A stretch of 51,055 bases of DNA from contig WNDQ01000026.1 in assembly GCA_009912175.1 (NCBI GenBank), forward strand, positions 1 through 51,055. Direction: 5' to 3'. Under the pieces are notes generated by a model, which made no database searches, was not told the origin of the DNA, and worked only from the letters and a program-made list of their open reading frames with translations. The translations under genes and the position numbers were made by a program. The stretch is from Paracidovorax wautersii. GTDB lineage: Bacteria > Pseudomonadota > Gammaproteobacteria > Burkholderiales > Burkholderiaceae_C. Positions 37,912 to 47,473 of this stretch are shown here, one piece after another (the first letter of the stretch is position 1; each line of letters starts with the position of its first letter).

Positions 37912-37987
37912 GGCAAGTCGTCGTCGACGGATATCCCCAGCGGCCCGCCCGCTGCGGATAATGGCCACTTCCATTCCTTAGCTGCCC

Positions 37988-38671
37988 ATGGCCACGACCA
38001 CCCAGCCACGCTCCCGCACCACCACCGCCGCCGCGCCCAAGCGCCGCGCCGCCGACATCGCCTACGACAAGATCGAGACGCTGATCTCCAAGCTCTCGAT
38101 CGAGCCCGGCAGCCCGGTGGTCGAGGCCGAACTGGCCGAACTCACCGGCCTGGGCCGCACGCCGGTGCGCGAGGCGCTGATGCGCATGGTCTCGATCGGA
38201 CTCGTGGTGCAGCAGCCCCGGCGCGGCCTGCTGGTCTCGACCATCGACGTGGTCGACCACCTCGACGTGATCCAGACCCGGCGCGTGCTTGAACAACTCA
38301 TCGCCGCCAGCGCCGCGCGCCGCGCCACGGCCGTGCAGCGCAAGGCCCTGCTGACCTGTGCGCACAAGATGGTCGAAGCCGCCGCGCGCGGCAACCTCGA
38401 CGCCTACATGGCCGCCGACCAGGCGCTCGACCACGTGGTGCACGACGCCTGCCGCAACGCCTCGGCCGTCAAGGCCGTGGTGCCGCTGGTCGTGCAGTGC
38501 CGGCGCTTCTGGTACGCCTACCAGCACGAAGGCGAGATCGGCGAGGCCGCCCGCGCCCACCTGGCCATGGCCGAGTCCATCGCCAGCGGCAACGAAGCCG
38601 AGGCCGCCCAGGGCGCCAGCCGCCTGATGGACTACCTGGAGCTGTTCACGCGCCGCGTGATCGATGCCTGA
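37988..38671 (+). CDS. GntR-family regulator with FCD effector domain
   Basis: 227 residues. The winged helix is at about 20-85 (IAYDKIETLISKLSIEPGSP, ELAELTGLGRTPVREALMRM), followed by an all-helical FCD domain with metal/ligand-binding His residues (DHVVHDACRN near 147-156, AHLAMAESI near 191). FCD regulators respond to small carboxylates. Position at the end of the transporter and catabolic cluster makes it the best local candidate for binding the three AT-rich palindromes. It is 76 bp after DctP and may have its own promoter. Confidence 0.88.
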   Translation: MATTTQPRSRTTTAAAPKRRAADIAYDKIETLISKLSIEPGSPVVEAELAELTGLGRTPVREALMRMVSIGLVVQQPRRGLLVSTIDVVDHLDVIQTRRVLEQLIAASAARRATAVQRKALLTCAHKMVEAAARGNLDAYMAADQALDHVVHDACRNASAVKAVVPLVVQCRRFWYAYQHEGEIGEAARAHLAMAESIASGNEAEAAQGASRLMDYLELFTRRVIDA

Positions 38672-38718
38672 GGCTGGTTGGGCGTCATTGGGCGCACTGG
38701 CCAGACGTCACGTCCTGG

Positions 38719-39105
38719 CTATAGCCACACATCATTCTTGGCCGTCCGCTCGCCGGTTTCGCCGCCGGTGTTCAGCACGCCACGCGGCTCAATGAGCATC
38801 AGCTTCACTTCCCGCGCGGCATAAGGCTTGTGCTCGATGCCTTGGGGAACGACGTACAGCTCGCCGGACCGCAACAAAACGTTGCCATCGCGGAAATCAA
38901 TGCGCAGTTCACCGTCCAGCACAAGGAAGGCCTCGTCGGTGTCGGCATGGGTATGCCAGACAAAATCGCCTTCCAGTCGAACGATCTTGAACTGGTATTC
39001 GTTCATTTCAGCCACCACTTTGGGCGACCATTGTTCGCTGAAAAGGCTGAATTTCTGCGCCAGGTTGATGGCGTGGCCGTGGTCGGTATGGGGCGTCGGT
39101 GTCAT
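38719..39105 (-). CDS. Single-domain cupin protein
   Basis: 128 residues with the two cupin motifs: HTHADTDEAFLVLDGELRI (about 51-69, metal ligands His, His, Glu) and VVPQGIEHKPYA (about 86-97, His). Small cupins of this kind bind a metal and act as isomerases, dioxygenases or sensors; the reaction is not known. It follows the AraC regulator gene on the same strand (90 bp apart). GC content of this pair is visibly lower than of the neighbours. Confidence 0.85.
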   Translation of the reverse strand: MTPTPHTDHGHAINLAQKFSLFSEQWSPKVVAEMNEYQFKIVRLEGDFVWHTHADTDEAFLVLDGELRIDFRDGNVLLRSGELYVVPQGIEHKPYAAREVKLMLIEPRGVLNTGGETGERTAKNDVWL

Positions 39106-39195
39106 GCGGGAATCCTGATGAGAACGGGGAAAACCGCATGTTAGAAAGGCACCGCCCGCGGGTCTTGCACGATCGTGCAGCTTGTTGTGGCCAGC

Positions 39196-40011
39196 CTACC
39201 GGGGCTGCGTGATCCGCCTCAACCAACGCGCGGGGGGAACGCCATACGCGGACGTGAAGTGGCGCGCCAGATGGCTCTGGTCGAAGAAACCTGCCGTCAG
39301 CGCCGATTCGGCGATGCTCTGGCCTGACAGCATCAGGCGCCGGGCCAGGTCCAGGCGGCGCATGGTCAGGTAACGATAGGGACTGGTGCCATAGAGCGCC
39401 CGGAAATCCCGGCAGAGTTGCCAGCGATCCAGGCCGCTGGCTTGCGCCAACGTGTCCAGCGTGATGGCTTGCTCCAGCGCGTCATGGATACAGGCCCGGG
39501 CACGTTCCACCGCAATGAGATCGGGTCGACGCCGAATGCGCCGTTGCCCAGCAACGGCAACCAAGGCCTGTGCCAGGTCGTGCAGCGCGTCCTCTTCTTC
39601 CATCGTGTCGATGCCGGTGTCCATGCCTTGAAGCAGCGGCGCCAGCGCCGCCCGAAGCCGGCGATCGCTGGAAAGGCCGCCTTCGATGAAGGGCAGCGGC
39701 GTGCCGCCAAGCATCCCCTGGATCAAGGCCGGCTCGATATACGCCATCCGGTAATGAAAGCCCGCCTCGGTGCCGGCCTCACCATCATGGAGTTCATCGG
39801 GATGCAACACCATGATGGTGCCCAGCAGGCTATGGCGCTGGGCACGTCGGTACTGAAAGCGCTGCACGCCCGCCAGCGTGAGGCCAATGGCGTAGGTGCC
39901 GTGCCGGTGCGGGGTGTAGCCATGCCCACCAAAATAGGCTTCGATGCGCTCGACCTTGCCTGGCCGGGTGGCGTGCTGAACCCAATCGCAAGGGGTTGTT
40001 GTTGGGGTCAT
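39196..40011 (-). CDS. AraC-family transcriptional regulator
   Basis: 271 residues. The N-terminal AraC-type cupin (about 10-150) has THYAIG-like elements: GYTPHRHGTYAIGLTLAGVQ, IMVLHPDELHDGEAG. The C-terminal double helix-turn-helix is at about 165-265 (ITLDTLAQASGLDRWQLCRD, YLTMRRLDLARRLM, FDQSHLARHFTSAYGVPP). It probably regulates itself and the cupin gene behind it. Inducer unknown. Confidence 0.88.
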   Translation of the reverse strand: MTPTTTPCDWVQHATRPGKVERIEAYFGGHGYTPHRHGTYAIGLTLAGVQRFQYRRAQRHSLLGTIMVLHPDELHDGEAGTEAGFHYRMAYIEPALIQGMLGGTPLPFIEGGLSSDRRLRAALAPLLQGMDTGIDTMEEEDALHDLAQALVAVAGQRRIRRRPDLIAVERARACIHDALEQAITLDTLAQASGLDRWQLCRDFRALYGTSPYRYLTMRRLDLARRLMLSGQSIAESALTAGFFDQSHLARHFTSAYGVPPARWLRRITQPR

Positions 40012-40069
40012 CCGGTTTTTCTATCGTGCGGCGCGAAACGCGCGGCCAGCCAGTGGCCTTGGGGCGTCG

Positions 40070-40693
40070 TCATGCGCTGCCGCCATTGGCGCGGATCACC
40101 TGCCCGTTGATCCAGCCCGACTCGGGCCCGGCCAGGAAGGCGATCACGCCAGCGATGTCCTCGGGCTCGCCCAGGCGCTCGAGCGGCGGCAGCTTGGCGA
40201 AGTGCTGGACCTGCGCCTCGCTCTTGCCGGTCAGGAACAGCTCGGTCGCCACCGGTCCGGGCGCGACCGCGTTGACGGTGATGTGGCGCCCGCGCAGCTC
40301 CTTGGCAAAAACCGGGGTCATGGCCTCGACTGCCGCCTTGCTGGCGTTGTAGATGGCGTAGCCCGGCAGCTTGAGCGCCAGCGCCGAGGTCGACAGATTG
40401 ACGATGCGCCCGCCATCGGCCAGGCGCCGCGCGGCCTCGCGCAGCATGTGGAAGGTGCCGCGCACATTGATGGCGAAGGTGCGCTCGAACAAGGCGTCGT
40501 CATGCTCGGCGATCGCGCGGCCGCCCGCGGCCTGCAGTTCGGCGGCCAGTTGCTCGGCGTCGGCCGCGCGGCTGGCGTAATTGATGGCCACGGCAAAACC
40601 GTCCTGGACCAGGCGGCGCACGATCTGGGCACCGATGCCGCGCGACGCGCCGGTGACGATGGCAACAGGTGCCACGGGAAGAGCAGTCGTCAT
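40070..40693 (-). pseudogene. SDR-family oxidoreductase with an internal in-frame deletion
   Basis: 207 residues instead of about 245. The cofactor motif TGASRGIG (14-21), the FAINVRG Asn, the Ser in NLSTSAL, YNASK (115-119) and the tail GWINGQVIRANGG are present. Between GGRAIA (residue 62) and EHDDALFERT the whole segment with the fourth strand and the NNAG motif is absent, about 38 residues. The join lies at GCGATCGC, 40510-40517. The Rossmann fold would lack a central strand, so activity is doubtful. Intact relatives are NAD(P)-dependent 3-oxoacyl-type reductases. It is divergent from the LysR gene at 40810. Confidence 0.8.
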
Positions 40694-40809
40694 GGAAATC
40701 TCCGAGGGAATCTGAGGGATGACGCCATCATGATTGGAAAGCAGAGAAAGATCATTGCCCGCAGATCGTTAACATTATTCCAATTCAATTAACAATCCAG
40801 CCATCCCCC

Positions 40810-41730
40810 ATGGACCGCTTCCAGGAAATGCAGGTCTTCGTGCGTGTGGCCGAGCGCGGCAGCTTCACCCAGGCCGCCGATGACTTGCTGATGCCGCGCG
40901 CGACCGTGACCAACCTCATCAAGCGCCTGGAGCGGCGGCTGGGCGCGCGCCTGCTCGAGCGCACCACGCGCACCGTGCGCCTGACCCCCGACGGCACGGC
41001 CTTTCTGGCACGCTGCGTGCGCCTGCTGGCCGATCTCGACGAGGCCGAAGGCTCGCTGCGCCACGCCGCGCCCCGGGGCCTGCTGCGCGTCAACCTGCAG
41101 GGCACGCTGGCGCGCACCTTCGTCACGCCCGCGCTGCCGGGTTTCCTGGCGCGCTACCCGGGGGTGCGGCTGTTCATGGGCGAGGACGACCGGCTGGTCG
41201 ACCTGGTGCGAGAAGGCGTGGACTGCGTGCTGCGTGGGGGCGCCCTGCAGGACTCGTCGCTGGTCGCGCGCCGGCTGGCCCTGCTCGACCAGGTCACCGT
41301 CGCCAGCCCCGACTACCTGGCCCGCCATGGCGAGCCCGCCAGCCTCGATGAACTGCGCGATCCGGCCGCGGGGCACCGCGCGGTCAACTTCGTGAGTTCC
41401 GCCCACGGCCGTGTCGTGCCGCTGGCCTTCACCAACCCGGCCGGTCGGCCCGTGGCGGCCCCGCCCACCGAGATCGTGCTGCCCGATGCCGTCACCGTCT
41501 CGGGGGCCGACCTGTACACCGCCGCCGCCCTCAGCGGCCTGGGCATCGTGCAGGTGCCACGCTACCGCGTCGAGTCCGCGCTGGCGCTGGGACAGTTGCA
41601 CACGATCCTGCCCCACCTGCCGCCCCCGCCCCTGCCGATCTCGGCGCTGTACCCGCACAGCCGCCAGCTGTCGCCGCGCGTGCAGGCCTTCGTGGGGTGG
41701 CTGGCCGAGGTTTTCGCCACCGTGCGCTGA
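40810..41730 (+). CDS. LysR-family transcriptional regulator
   Basis: 306 residues. The helix-turn-helix (about 1-60: MQVFVRVAERGSFTQAADDL, MPRATVTNLIKRLERRLGAR, then ERTTRTVRLT) precedes a CrgA/AaeR-like effector domain. Divergent from the SDR gene with 116 bp between starts, so it is likely its regulator. The intergenic region is AT-rich with several short dyads around 40770-40795 where a LysR box would be expected. Confidence 0.87.
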   Translation: MDRFQEMQVFVRVAERGSFTQAADDLLMPRATVTNLIKRLERRLGARLLERTTRTVRLTPDGTAFLARCVRLLADLDEAEGSLRHAAPRGLLRVNLQGTLARTFVTPALPGFLARYPGVRLFMGEDDRLVDLVREGVDCVLRGGALQDSSLVARRLALLDQVTVASPDYLARHGEPASLDELRDPAAGHRAVNFVSSAHGRVVPLAFTNPAGRPVAAPPTEIVLPDAVTVSGADLYTAAALSGLGIVQVPRYRVESALALGQLHTILPHLPPPPLPISALYPHSRQLSPRVQAFVGWLAEVFATVR

Positions 41731-41825
41731 AGCAGCCCCCGAAGCAGCCCGCGCCTGGCCGCCGGACCGCCCCGGGGCCAGGCGGGTTTCCGGCGCCCCC
41801 GGCAACGCAGGCGCCGCGCCCCTGG

Positions 41826-41831
41826 GATAAT
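41826..41831 (+). promoter_or_regulatory. mnmA: Extended -10 promoter element of mnmA
   Basis: TGGGATAAT (41823-41831) combines an extended TG with a good -10 box. It ends seven bases before the mnmA ATG, so transcription should start at or next to the first base of the coding sequence. Confidence 0.6.
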
Positions 41832-41838
41832 CGGGGGC

Positions 41839-43032
41839 ATGTCTACCCCGGTTTCGTCGCTGCCGGCCGCCCCCGAGGCGGCCGCGTCGTTTGGTTCTCC
41901 CTCCCGCCCCGCCGCGGGCACCCGCGTTGTCGTGGGGCTGAGCGGGGGCGTGGATTCGGCCGTCTCGGCCTACCTGCTCAAGCAGCAGGGCTACGAGGTC
42001 ATCGGCATCTTCATGAAGAACTGGGAGGACGACGACAACGACGAGTTCTGCTCCTCACGCCAGGACTTCATCGACGCGGCCAGCGTGGCGGATGTGCTGG
42101 GCATCGAGATCGAGCACGTCAACTTCGCCGCCGAGTACAAGGACCGGGTGTTCGCCGAGTTCCTGCGCGAATACCAGGCCGGCCGCACACCCAACCCCGA
42201 CGTGCTGTGCAACGCCGAGATCAAGTTCAAGGCCTTCCTCGACCACGCCATGCGCCTGGGCGCCGAAAAAATCGCCACGGGACATTACGCCCGGGTGCGC
42301 TTGAACGCGGCCACGGGCCGGCATGAGTTGCTCAAGGGGCTCGATCCACTCAAGGACCAGAGCTACTTCCTGCACCGCCTGAACCAGGCACAGCTCGCCA
42401 GGACGCTGTTCCCCGTGGGCGAGCTGGCCAAGACCGAGGTGCGCCGCATTGCCGAGCAGATCGGCCTGCCCAATGCCAAGAAGAAGGATTCGACCGGCAT
42501 CTGCTTCATTGGCGAGCGGCCGTTCCGTGACTTCCTCAACCGCTACATCCGCAAGGAGCCGGGGCCGATCAAGGACGCGCGCGGGCGTGTGCTGGGCCAG
42601 CACGTGGGCCTGAGCTTCTACACGCTGGGCCAGCGCCAGGGCCTGGGCATTGGCGGCGTCAAGGAAAAAGGCGCGCAGCGCGGCGGTGGCGAACACGCGC
42701 CGTGGTTCGTCGCACGCAAGGACCTTGAGAAGAACACGCTGTGGGTGGTGCAGGGCCACGACCACCCCTGGCTGCAGTACGACAGCCTGCAGGCGGGTGA
42801 CGCCAGCTGGACCGCCGGCCACGCGCCCGCGCCCGGCACCTACGGCGTCAAGACCCGCTACCGCCAGGCCGATGCGCCGGCACTGCTGGCCGCGGCCGAT
42901 GGCGCGGGCTTCGAACTGCAGTTTGGCGACCACCCGCAGTGGGCTGTCACACCCGGCCAGTCAGCCGTGCTGTACGACGGCGACGTCTGCCTGGGCGGCG
43001 GCGTGATCGCAGCGGGCCAGGACCGCAGTTAG
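41839..43032 (+). CDS. mnmA: tRNA-specific 2-thiouridylase
   Basis: 397 residues. MnmA adenylates U34 and transfers sulfur to form s2U in Lys, Glu and Gln tRNAs. PP-loop SGGVDS (35-40), catalytic Cys 124 in [12 protein letters not shown] and Cys 222 in [13 protein letters not shown] are present, as are GHYARV and the C-terminal beta domain ([30 protein letters not shown]). The first ~25 residues are a Pro/Ala extension. It stands apart from its usual nudJ-like neighbour. Confidence 0.95.
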   Translation: MSTPVSSLPAAPEAAASFGSPSRPAAGTRVVVGLSGGVDSAVSAYLLKQQGYEVIGIFMKNWEDDDNDEFCSSRQDFIDAASVADVLGIEIEHVNFAAEYKDRVFAEFLREYQAGRTPNPDVLCNAEIKFKAFLDHAMRLGAEKIATGHYARVRLNAATGRHELLKGLDPLKDQSYFLHRLNQAQLARTLFPVGELAKTEVRRIAEQIGLPNAKKKDSTGICFIGERPFRDFLNRYIRKEPGPIKDARGRVLGQHVGLSFYTLGQRQGLGIGGVKEKGAQRGGGEHAPWFVARKDLEKNTLWVVQGHDHPWLQYDSLQAGDASWTAGHAPAPGTYGVKTRYRQADAPALLAAADGAGFELQFGDHPQWAVTPGQSAVLYDGDVCLGGGVIAAGQDRS

Positions 43033-43041
43033 GGCTGGGCG

Positions 43042-43980
43042 TTAGTCCGCCGACAGCCCGGCCTGCGCGACCACGCGGCGCCACTTGTCGAGCTCGCTCG
43101 ACACCAGGGTGCGCAACTGATCGGGCGTGCCGGTGACGACATCGGCGCCATGGGTCTCGATGCGCTTGGCCACGGCGGGATCGGCCAGGGCCTGGTTGAG
43201 CGCCTGGTTCAGGCGGGCGACCACGTCGGCGGGCGTGCCGGCCGGCGCGAACATGGCGTACCACTGCGTGACGTCGACATTCTGGTAACCCAGCTCGCCC
43301 AGCGTGGGCACATCGGGCATCTGGCGCGAGCGCTGCGGGCCGGCCACGGCCAGCGCGCGCAGCTTGCCGGCGTGCACGTAAGGGTAGGCCGAGAACAGGC
43401 TGGGGAACATGATCTGGGTCTGGCCCGCCATGGTGTCGGTCATGGCCGGGGCCGAGCCCTTGTAGGGCACGTGCGTGAGCTGCGCGCCGCTGGCGAGCTT
43501 GAACATCTCCGCGGCAAAGTGCGGCGCGGTGCCGTTGCCGGCCGAGGCGTAGTTGAACGACTGCGGACTGGCCTTGGACTGCTGCACCAGCTCGGCCACG
43601 GTGCGCGCCTTCACCTGCGGCGCGGCCACCATCAGCGTGGGCGAGGTGCAGACCATGCCGATGGGCTCGAAGCTCTTGATCGGGTCGTAGCGCAGGCGCT
43701 GCAGCGCCGGGTTCATGCCGTGCGTGCCGATGTAGCCGAACAGGACGGTGTAGCCGTCGGGCTTGGCGCGGGCCACGTATTCGCTGGCGATGGCGTCGTT
43801 GCCGCCGCCCGCCGCGGTCGGCACGACGATGGAAATCAGGCGCTGCGGATAGGCCGTGGCCGCAGGCGCAGAAACCGCATGGGCCGAGCCCGCGGCCAGG
43901 CCGGCCAGCGTGGACAGCAGGACGTCGCGGCGGCGCCAGCCAGAAGCGGCCGTGGGCCGGGGCGTGCAAGAGTCGTTCAT
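43042..43980 (-). pseudogene. Bug/TctC-family solute receptor with an internal in-frame deletion
   Basis: 312 residues. Signal region 1-43 with RRR (WRRRDVLLSTLAGLAAGSAHA), then YPQRLISIVVPTAAGGGNDAIA. Directly after residue 65 comes SEYVARAKPDGYTVLFGYIG. In the family about 30 residues of linker (the GQPVVVENRPGAGG region) stand between these, so a deletion is inferred at 43786-43794, where the bases for AIA would occur on both sides. The rest is complete (VPYKGSAPAMTDTMAGQTQI, MPDVPTLGELGYQNV, WYAMFAPAGTP). Such receptors capture carboxylates for TTT transporters; the loss removes part of lobe 1. It follows the tautomerase gene by 39 bp. Confidence 0.75.
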
Positions 43981-44019
43981 GGTTTTGTCTCCAGGTTCTT
44001 GTGGGTAATCGACGGGAAT

Positions 44020-44823
44020 TCAGGCGGCCTGGGCCCAGGCATGATGCGGCACGTAGAGCTGGCCTTCGAGAATCTTGCGAGCGGTGCGCACCAGGCCTGC
44101 GCGGGCGATGCGCGGGCCGGCCTGGCGGCGCACCGATTCCAGCCGCGCGAGCAACTCGGGCATGGCGTCCAGCGCCTGCGGCATTTCCGTGCCGCTCAGG
44201 CCCAGGTCGGCCGCGCGCAGCAGCACCATCACCTGGGCCGCGTCGATGCAGGTCACGGGCAGGCCGTCGATCTCGTCGAGCGGGCGGCCGGTCGGAAACA
44301 GCTGGCCGGTCACACCGCCCCAGCCGTCCTTGAAGTCCAGCAGCACCGGCGCGGCCGTGCCCTCGACCCCGTCGATGCGGGTCTCGCCGTCGTACTGCAC
44401 GCGCCCGCCCGGGGTGCGCACCCGCGCATCGATGCGGGCGCCGGTGTTGACGTTGAACACGCGCACCACGGTCGTGCCGGGGGTGGCGGCCACCAGGCCC
44501 TGCTCGATGGCGAACGGACCCACGCCGGCCAGCATGTTGCCGCAGTTGGGGCGCGTGTCGACGATGGCCGACTCGACGCTGACCTGCGCGAACAGGTAGT
44601 CGACGTCGCAGCCGGGGCGCGTCGAGCGCGAGACGATGGCGACCTTGCTGGTCAGCGAACTGCCGCCGCCCAGGCCGTCGATCTGCAGCTCGTGGGGCGA
44701 GCCCAGCGCGCCCAGCAGCACGCGGTCACGCTCGCCCACATCGGCGGGCAGCCAATCACTGAGGAAGAAAGGTCCGCGCGACGTGCCGCCGCGCATCAGG
44801 ACACAAGGAATGCCGTGGTTCAT
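44020..44823 (-). pseudogene. PrpF/4-oxalomesaconate tautomerase family protein with an internal deletion
   Basis: 267 residues from ATG 44823 (MNHGIPCVLMRGGTSRGPFF); relatives such as GalD have about 360. The first ~237 residues match well: QIDGLGGGSSLTSKVAIVSR, PNCGNMLAGVGPFAIE, FNVNTG, TCIDAAQVMVLLRAADLGL. Right after RRQAGPRI the protein jumps to ARAGLVRTARKILEG, the normal C-terminal end. About 90 residues with the second half of lobe 2 (the VPK...HxxCHA region) are gone. The join is near 44101-44112. These enzymes isomerise keto/enol tricarboxylates in aromatic acid breakdown. Divergent from a LysR gene. Confidence 0.8.
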
Positions 44824-44924
44824 GGCTGCGCATCTTGCGGCGCGCCGCTTCATCCGTGAATTGCATATTTCACAACGATTGATGCACCATGCAAAATGAT
44901 GGTCTGTACACGAAGGAACCCGCC

Positions 44925-45869
44925 ATGAGCCTCAAGTTCGATCTCGCCGACGTCCAGGCCTTCGTGGCCGTGGCCGAGCTGCGCAGCTTTCGCGCCGCCG
45001 CCGAATCCATCAACCTGTCGCAGCCGGCCTTCAGCCGCCGCATCGACAAGCTCGAAGAAGCGCTGGGCGTGCGGCTGCTCGACCGCACCACGCGGCGCGT
45101 CTCGCTCACCGCCGTGGGCCGCGACTTTGCGCACAAGGCGCATGCGTGGCTGGGCGAGTTGGACGACATGCTGCTGGGCCTGGGCGACATTGCGTCGCAG
45201 CGGCTGGGCGAAGTGACGATAGCCTGCGTGCCGTCGGCCGCCTATTACTTCCTGCCGCAGGTGCTCAAGCACTACCGCGAGCGGTTTCCGCGCATCCGCG
45301 TGAAGGTGCACGACGCCGGCGCCAACGAGGTGCTGGTGGCCGTGGCGCAGGGCGATGCCGACTTCGGCCTGAACTTCATCGGCAGCCAGGAGGCCGAGAT
45401 CGAATTTCGCCGCGTGCTCACCGAACGGTTTGTCGTCGCCTGCCGGCGCGACCACCCGCTCGCGCGGCGGCGCCAGGTCAGTTGGGCCGATCTGCGCAAA
45501 TACCCGTATCTGTCGGTCAGCAAGGCCTCGGGCAACCGGCTGCTGCTGGACCTGGCGGTCGCGCGCATCGAATCGCCGAAGGAAGCCGGCGCGCAGGCGG
45601 GCGCCCACGCGGTCTACGAAGCCCATCACGTCACCACCGTGCTCGGCCTGGTCGAGGCCGACCTGGGCGTGGCCGTGGTGCCGGGGCTGGCGATGCCGGG
45701 CAAGGACCACCCGGTGCTGGCCAGCGTGGCGCTGGCCGACCCGGTGGTCACGCGCCAGATCGGCCTGATCAAGCGGCGTGGCCGCTCGCTGTCACCGGCC
45801 GCGCAACCGCTCTACCAGATGCTGGCGGACTTCAAGCCGGGCCGCAAACGGCCGTCATCGGCGGGCTGA
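44925..45869 (+). CDS. LysR-family transcriptional regulator
   Basis: 314 residues from ATG 44925 with AAGGAA upstream. The helix-turn-helix (about 4-65: VQAFVAVAELRSFRAAAESI, LSQPAFSRRIDKLEEALGVR) precedes a standard effector domain. It is divergent from the tautomerase/Bug unit (101 bp between starts) and probably controls it. Its stop abuts that of the convergent DUF2076 gene. Confidence 0.88.
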   Translation: MSLKFDLADVQAFVAVAELRSFRAAAESINLSQPAFSRRIDKLEEALGVRLLDRTTRRVSLTAVGRDFAHKAHAWLGELDDMLLGLGDIASQRLGEVTIACVPSAAYYFLPQVLKHYRERFPRIRVKVHDAGANEVLVAVAQGDADFGLNFIGSQEAEIEFRRVLTERFVVACRRDHPLARRRQVSWADLRKYPYLSVSKASGNRLLLDLAVARIESPKEAGAQAGAHAVYEAHHVTTVLGLVEADLGVAVVPGLAMPGKDHPVLASVALADPVVTRQIGLIKRRGRSLSPAAQPLYQMLADFKPGRKRPSSAG

Positions 45870-46646
45870 TCAGACGATGTCGTCGTCGCCACTGCCGTCA
45901 AAGAAGCCGCCGTCGTCGAACCAGCCGCCGCCACTGTCGCCGCTGTCGGCGACCTGCGTGGTGTCGGGCTGGCTGCCGGACGCGTTCGACGTCGCATCGT
46001 TGCCGTAGTAGTTGTTGGTGACGTTCTCGGTCACGTTTTCGGTGATGTTCTCGGTCGCGGGCCCGTTGCCAGCCAGATTGCCGGCGGCGTTGCTGCCGCC
46101 GTTCATCAGGTGCTCGATGCCGTTGAAGAGGAACATGCCGCCGGCCACGCCCGCGGCCGTCATCGCGGCCGTTCCCAGGAAGCCGCCCATGCCGCCGCCC
46201 GCAGCCGGCGCGGCCGCCGCCGGGGCCGTCTGGTAGGCCGGCGCCGGCGCGGCGGGCGCACCGTAGAAACCACCGGCCCGCTGGCCGACCTGGCTGCCGA
46301 TCATCGACCCGCCGCCGGCCGGATACGCCGCCGACGCGGGCTCCGGCGCGCGGCCCCAGCCGCCTGCCAGACCGCTCAGAAAACTGCGCGGCGCAGGCGG
46401 CGGGGCCACCGGGACTGCCGCCTCCAGCTCGCGCACCTTCTGCTCCAGCCCCTGGATGCGGGCCTGCGCGGCGTCCAGCGCCTGCGTCTGCAGCAGCGAG
46501 CGCTGGATCGTCAGGTACAGCGCATCGGGCTGGCGCGCACTCTGCTGGCGGATCAGCGCATCGGCCTCGGGGTCTTTGTCCAGGCCCTGCACGCTGGCGA
46601 GCTGGTGCAGGAAATCTTCAAGCAGTTGACGCTCTTGGGCATTCAT
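45870..46646 (-). CDS. DUF2076 domain protein
   Basis: 258 residues. The N-terminal helical region (MNAQERQLLEDFLHQLASVQ, DPEADALIRQQSARQPDALY) and the coiled-coil-like AARIQGLEQKVRELEAAV are typical of DUF2076. Then come a Pro/Ala/Gly-rich linker, a glycine-rich hydrophobic stretch (GFLGTAAMTAAGVAGGMFLFNG, membrane or zipper-like), a repeated NITENVTENVT block and an acidic Gly/Asp tail (GDDDIV). Probably a surface or periplasm-associated structural protein; no function is established. Confidence 0.85.
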   Translation of the reverse strand: MNAQERQLLEDFLHQLASVQGLDKDPEADALIRQQSARQPDALYLTIQRSLLQTQALDAAQARIQGLEQKVRELEAAVPVAPPPAPRSFLSGLAGGWGRAPEPASAAYPAGGGSMIGSQVGQRAGGFYGAPAAPAPAYQTAPAAAAPAAGGGMGGFLGTAAMTAAGVAGGMFLFNGIEHLMNGGSNAAGNLAGNGPATENITENVTENVTNNYYGNDATSNASGSQPDTTQVADSGDSGGGWFDDGGFFDGSGDDDIV

Positions 46647-46752
46647 GTCGGTTCATCCTTGCGGCCGGCACCACACCGGCCATGGGTTGCCATGGTGGGT
46701 CGCCGAGCTTAAGCGAGACTGATGAAGCCCCCCTGACGGGCAACCGCCCCCC

Positions 46753-47473
46753 TCACCCCAGACGCCGCCGCAACTGATCGACGGCCGCGTGCACGGTCGT
46801 GTAGACCGGCAGGCCGGTGGCCTCTTCGCAGGCCTGGCGCGCGCGGGCCAGGCTGAACTGCGCCAGCGCGATCCGTGTGCAGCCCTGCTCGCGCAGGCGG
46901 CGGGCGGCTTGCGCCACCAACTGGTCGTGGGTGGCGCCGTCGCCCCGGTCGAGGGCATCGAGCGCGCCTTCGGCCAGGGCCGTGCGCAGCGCGATGTGGG
47001 GCGGGAACTCGGGCGGCATGCTCTGCATGCGTGGCCGGGAAGGAGGCGATCAGCCCGACCGGCTCGGCGCCGGCCTCGGCCGCCACGGCGTCGATCATGG
47101 CGCTGTTGGGTTTGAGCACGGGCAGTCCGGCGTGGCGCGCGGCCACGGCGTCGATGCACGGGCCAAAGGCCGAGCAGGTGAACAGGATGGCCTGCGCGCC
47201 GGTGTCCACGGCGTAGTCGGCCAGCGCCAGGAAACGCGCCGTCATGGCCGCGTCGAGCCCGCGCCCGTTGCGGGCCAGATCGGCCGACAGGCTGTCGTCG
47301 AGCAGGTTCATGCGCCGCGCCTGGGGCCAGCCCTGCGTGAAGGCGTCGTTGATCGGCGCCACCGAGTGGGCCAGCGCGTGGATCAGGGCGATGCGGGGCG
47401 CGGCCGGGGCCGCGCCGCTGGCCTCAGATGCCTTTGGACGAGGGGTGATCGAAGGCGTCGCGGGTTTCGGCAT
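46753..47473 (-). pseudogene. Asp/Glu/hydantoin racemase family protein, frameshifted
   Basis: The first frame gives IALIHALAHSVAPINDAFTQ, MNLLDDSLSADLARNG, QAILFTCSAFGPCIDAVA (Cys in the usual catalytic place) and GLIASFPAT. At about 47027-47037 it breaks, and the next frame continues QSMPPEFPPHIALRTALAEG, GCTRIALAQFSLARAR and TGLPVYTTVHAAVDQLR to 46753. One extra base fits. The second catalytic Cys is replaced by Ser/Gln (AQFSLA). No start codon is found after the preceding gene's stop; the ATG at 47473 overlaps that gene by 50 bp without a ribosome site. Likely inactive unless the base is an error. Confidence 0.75.
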
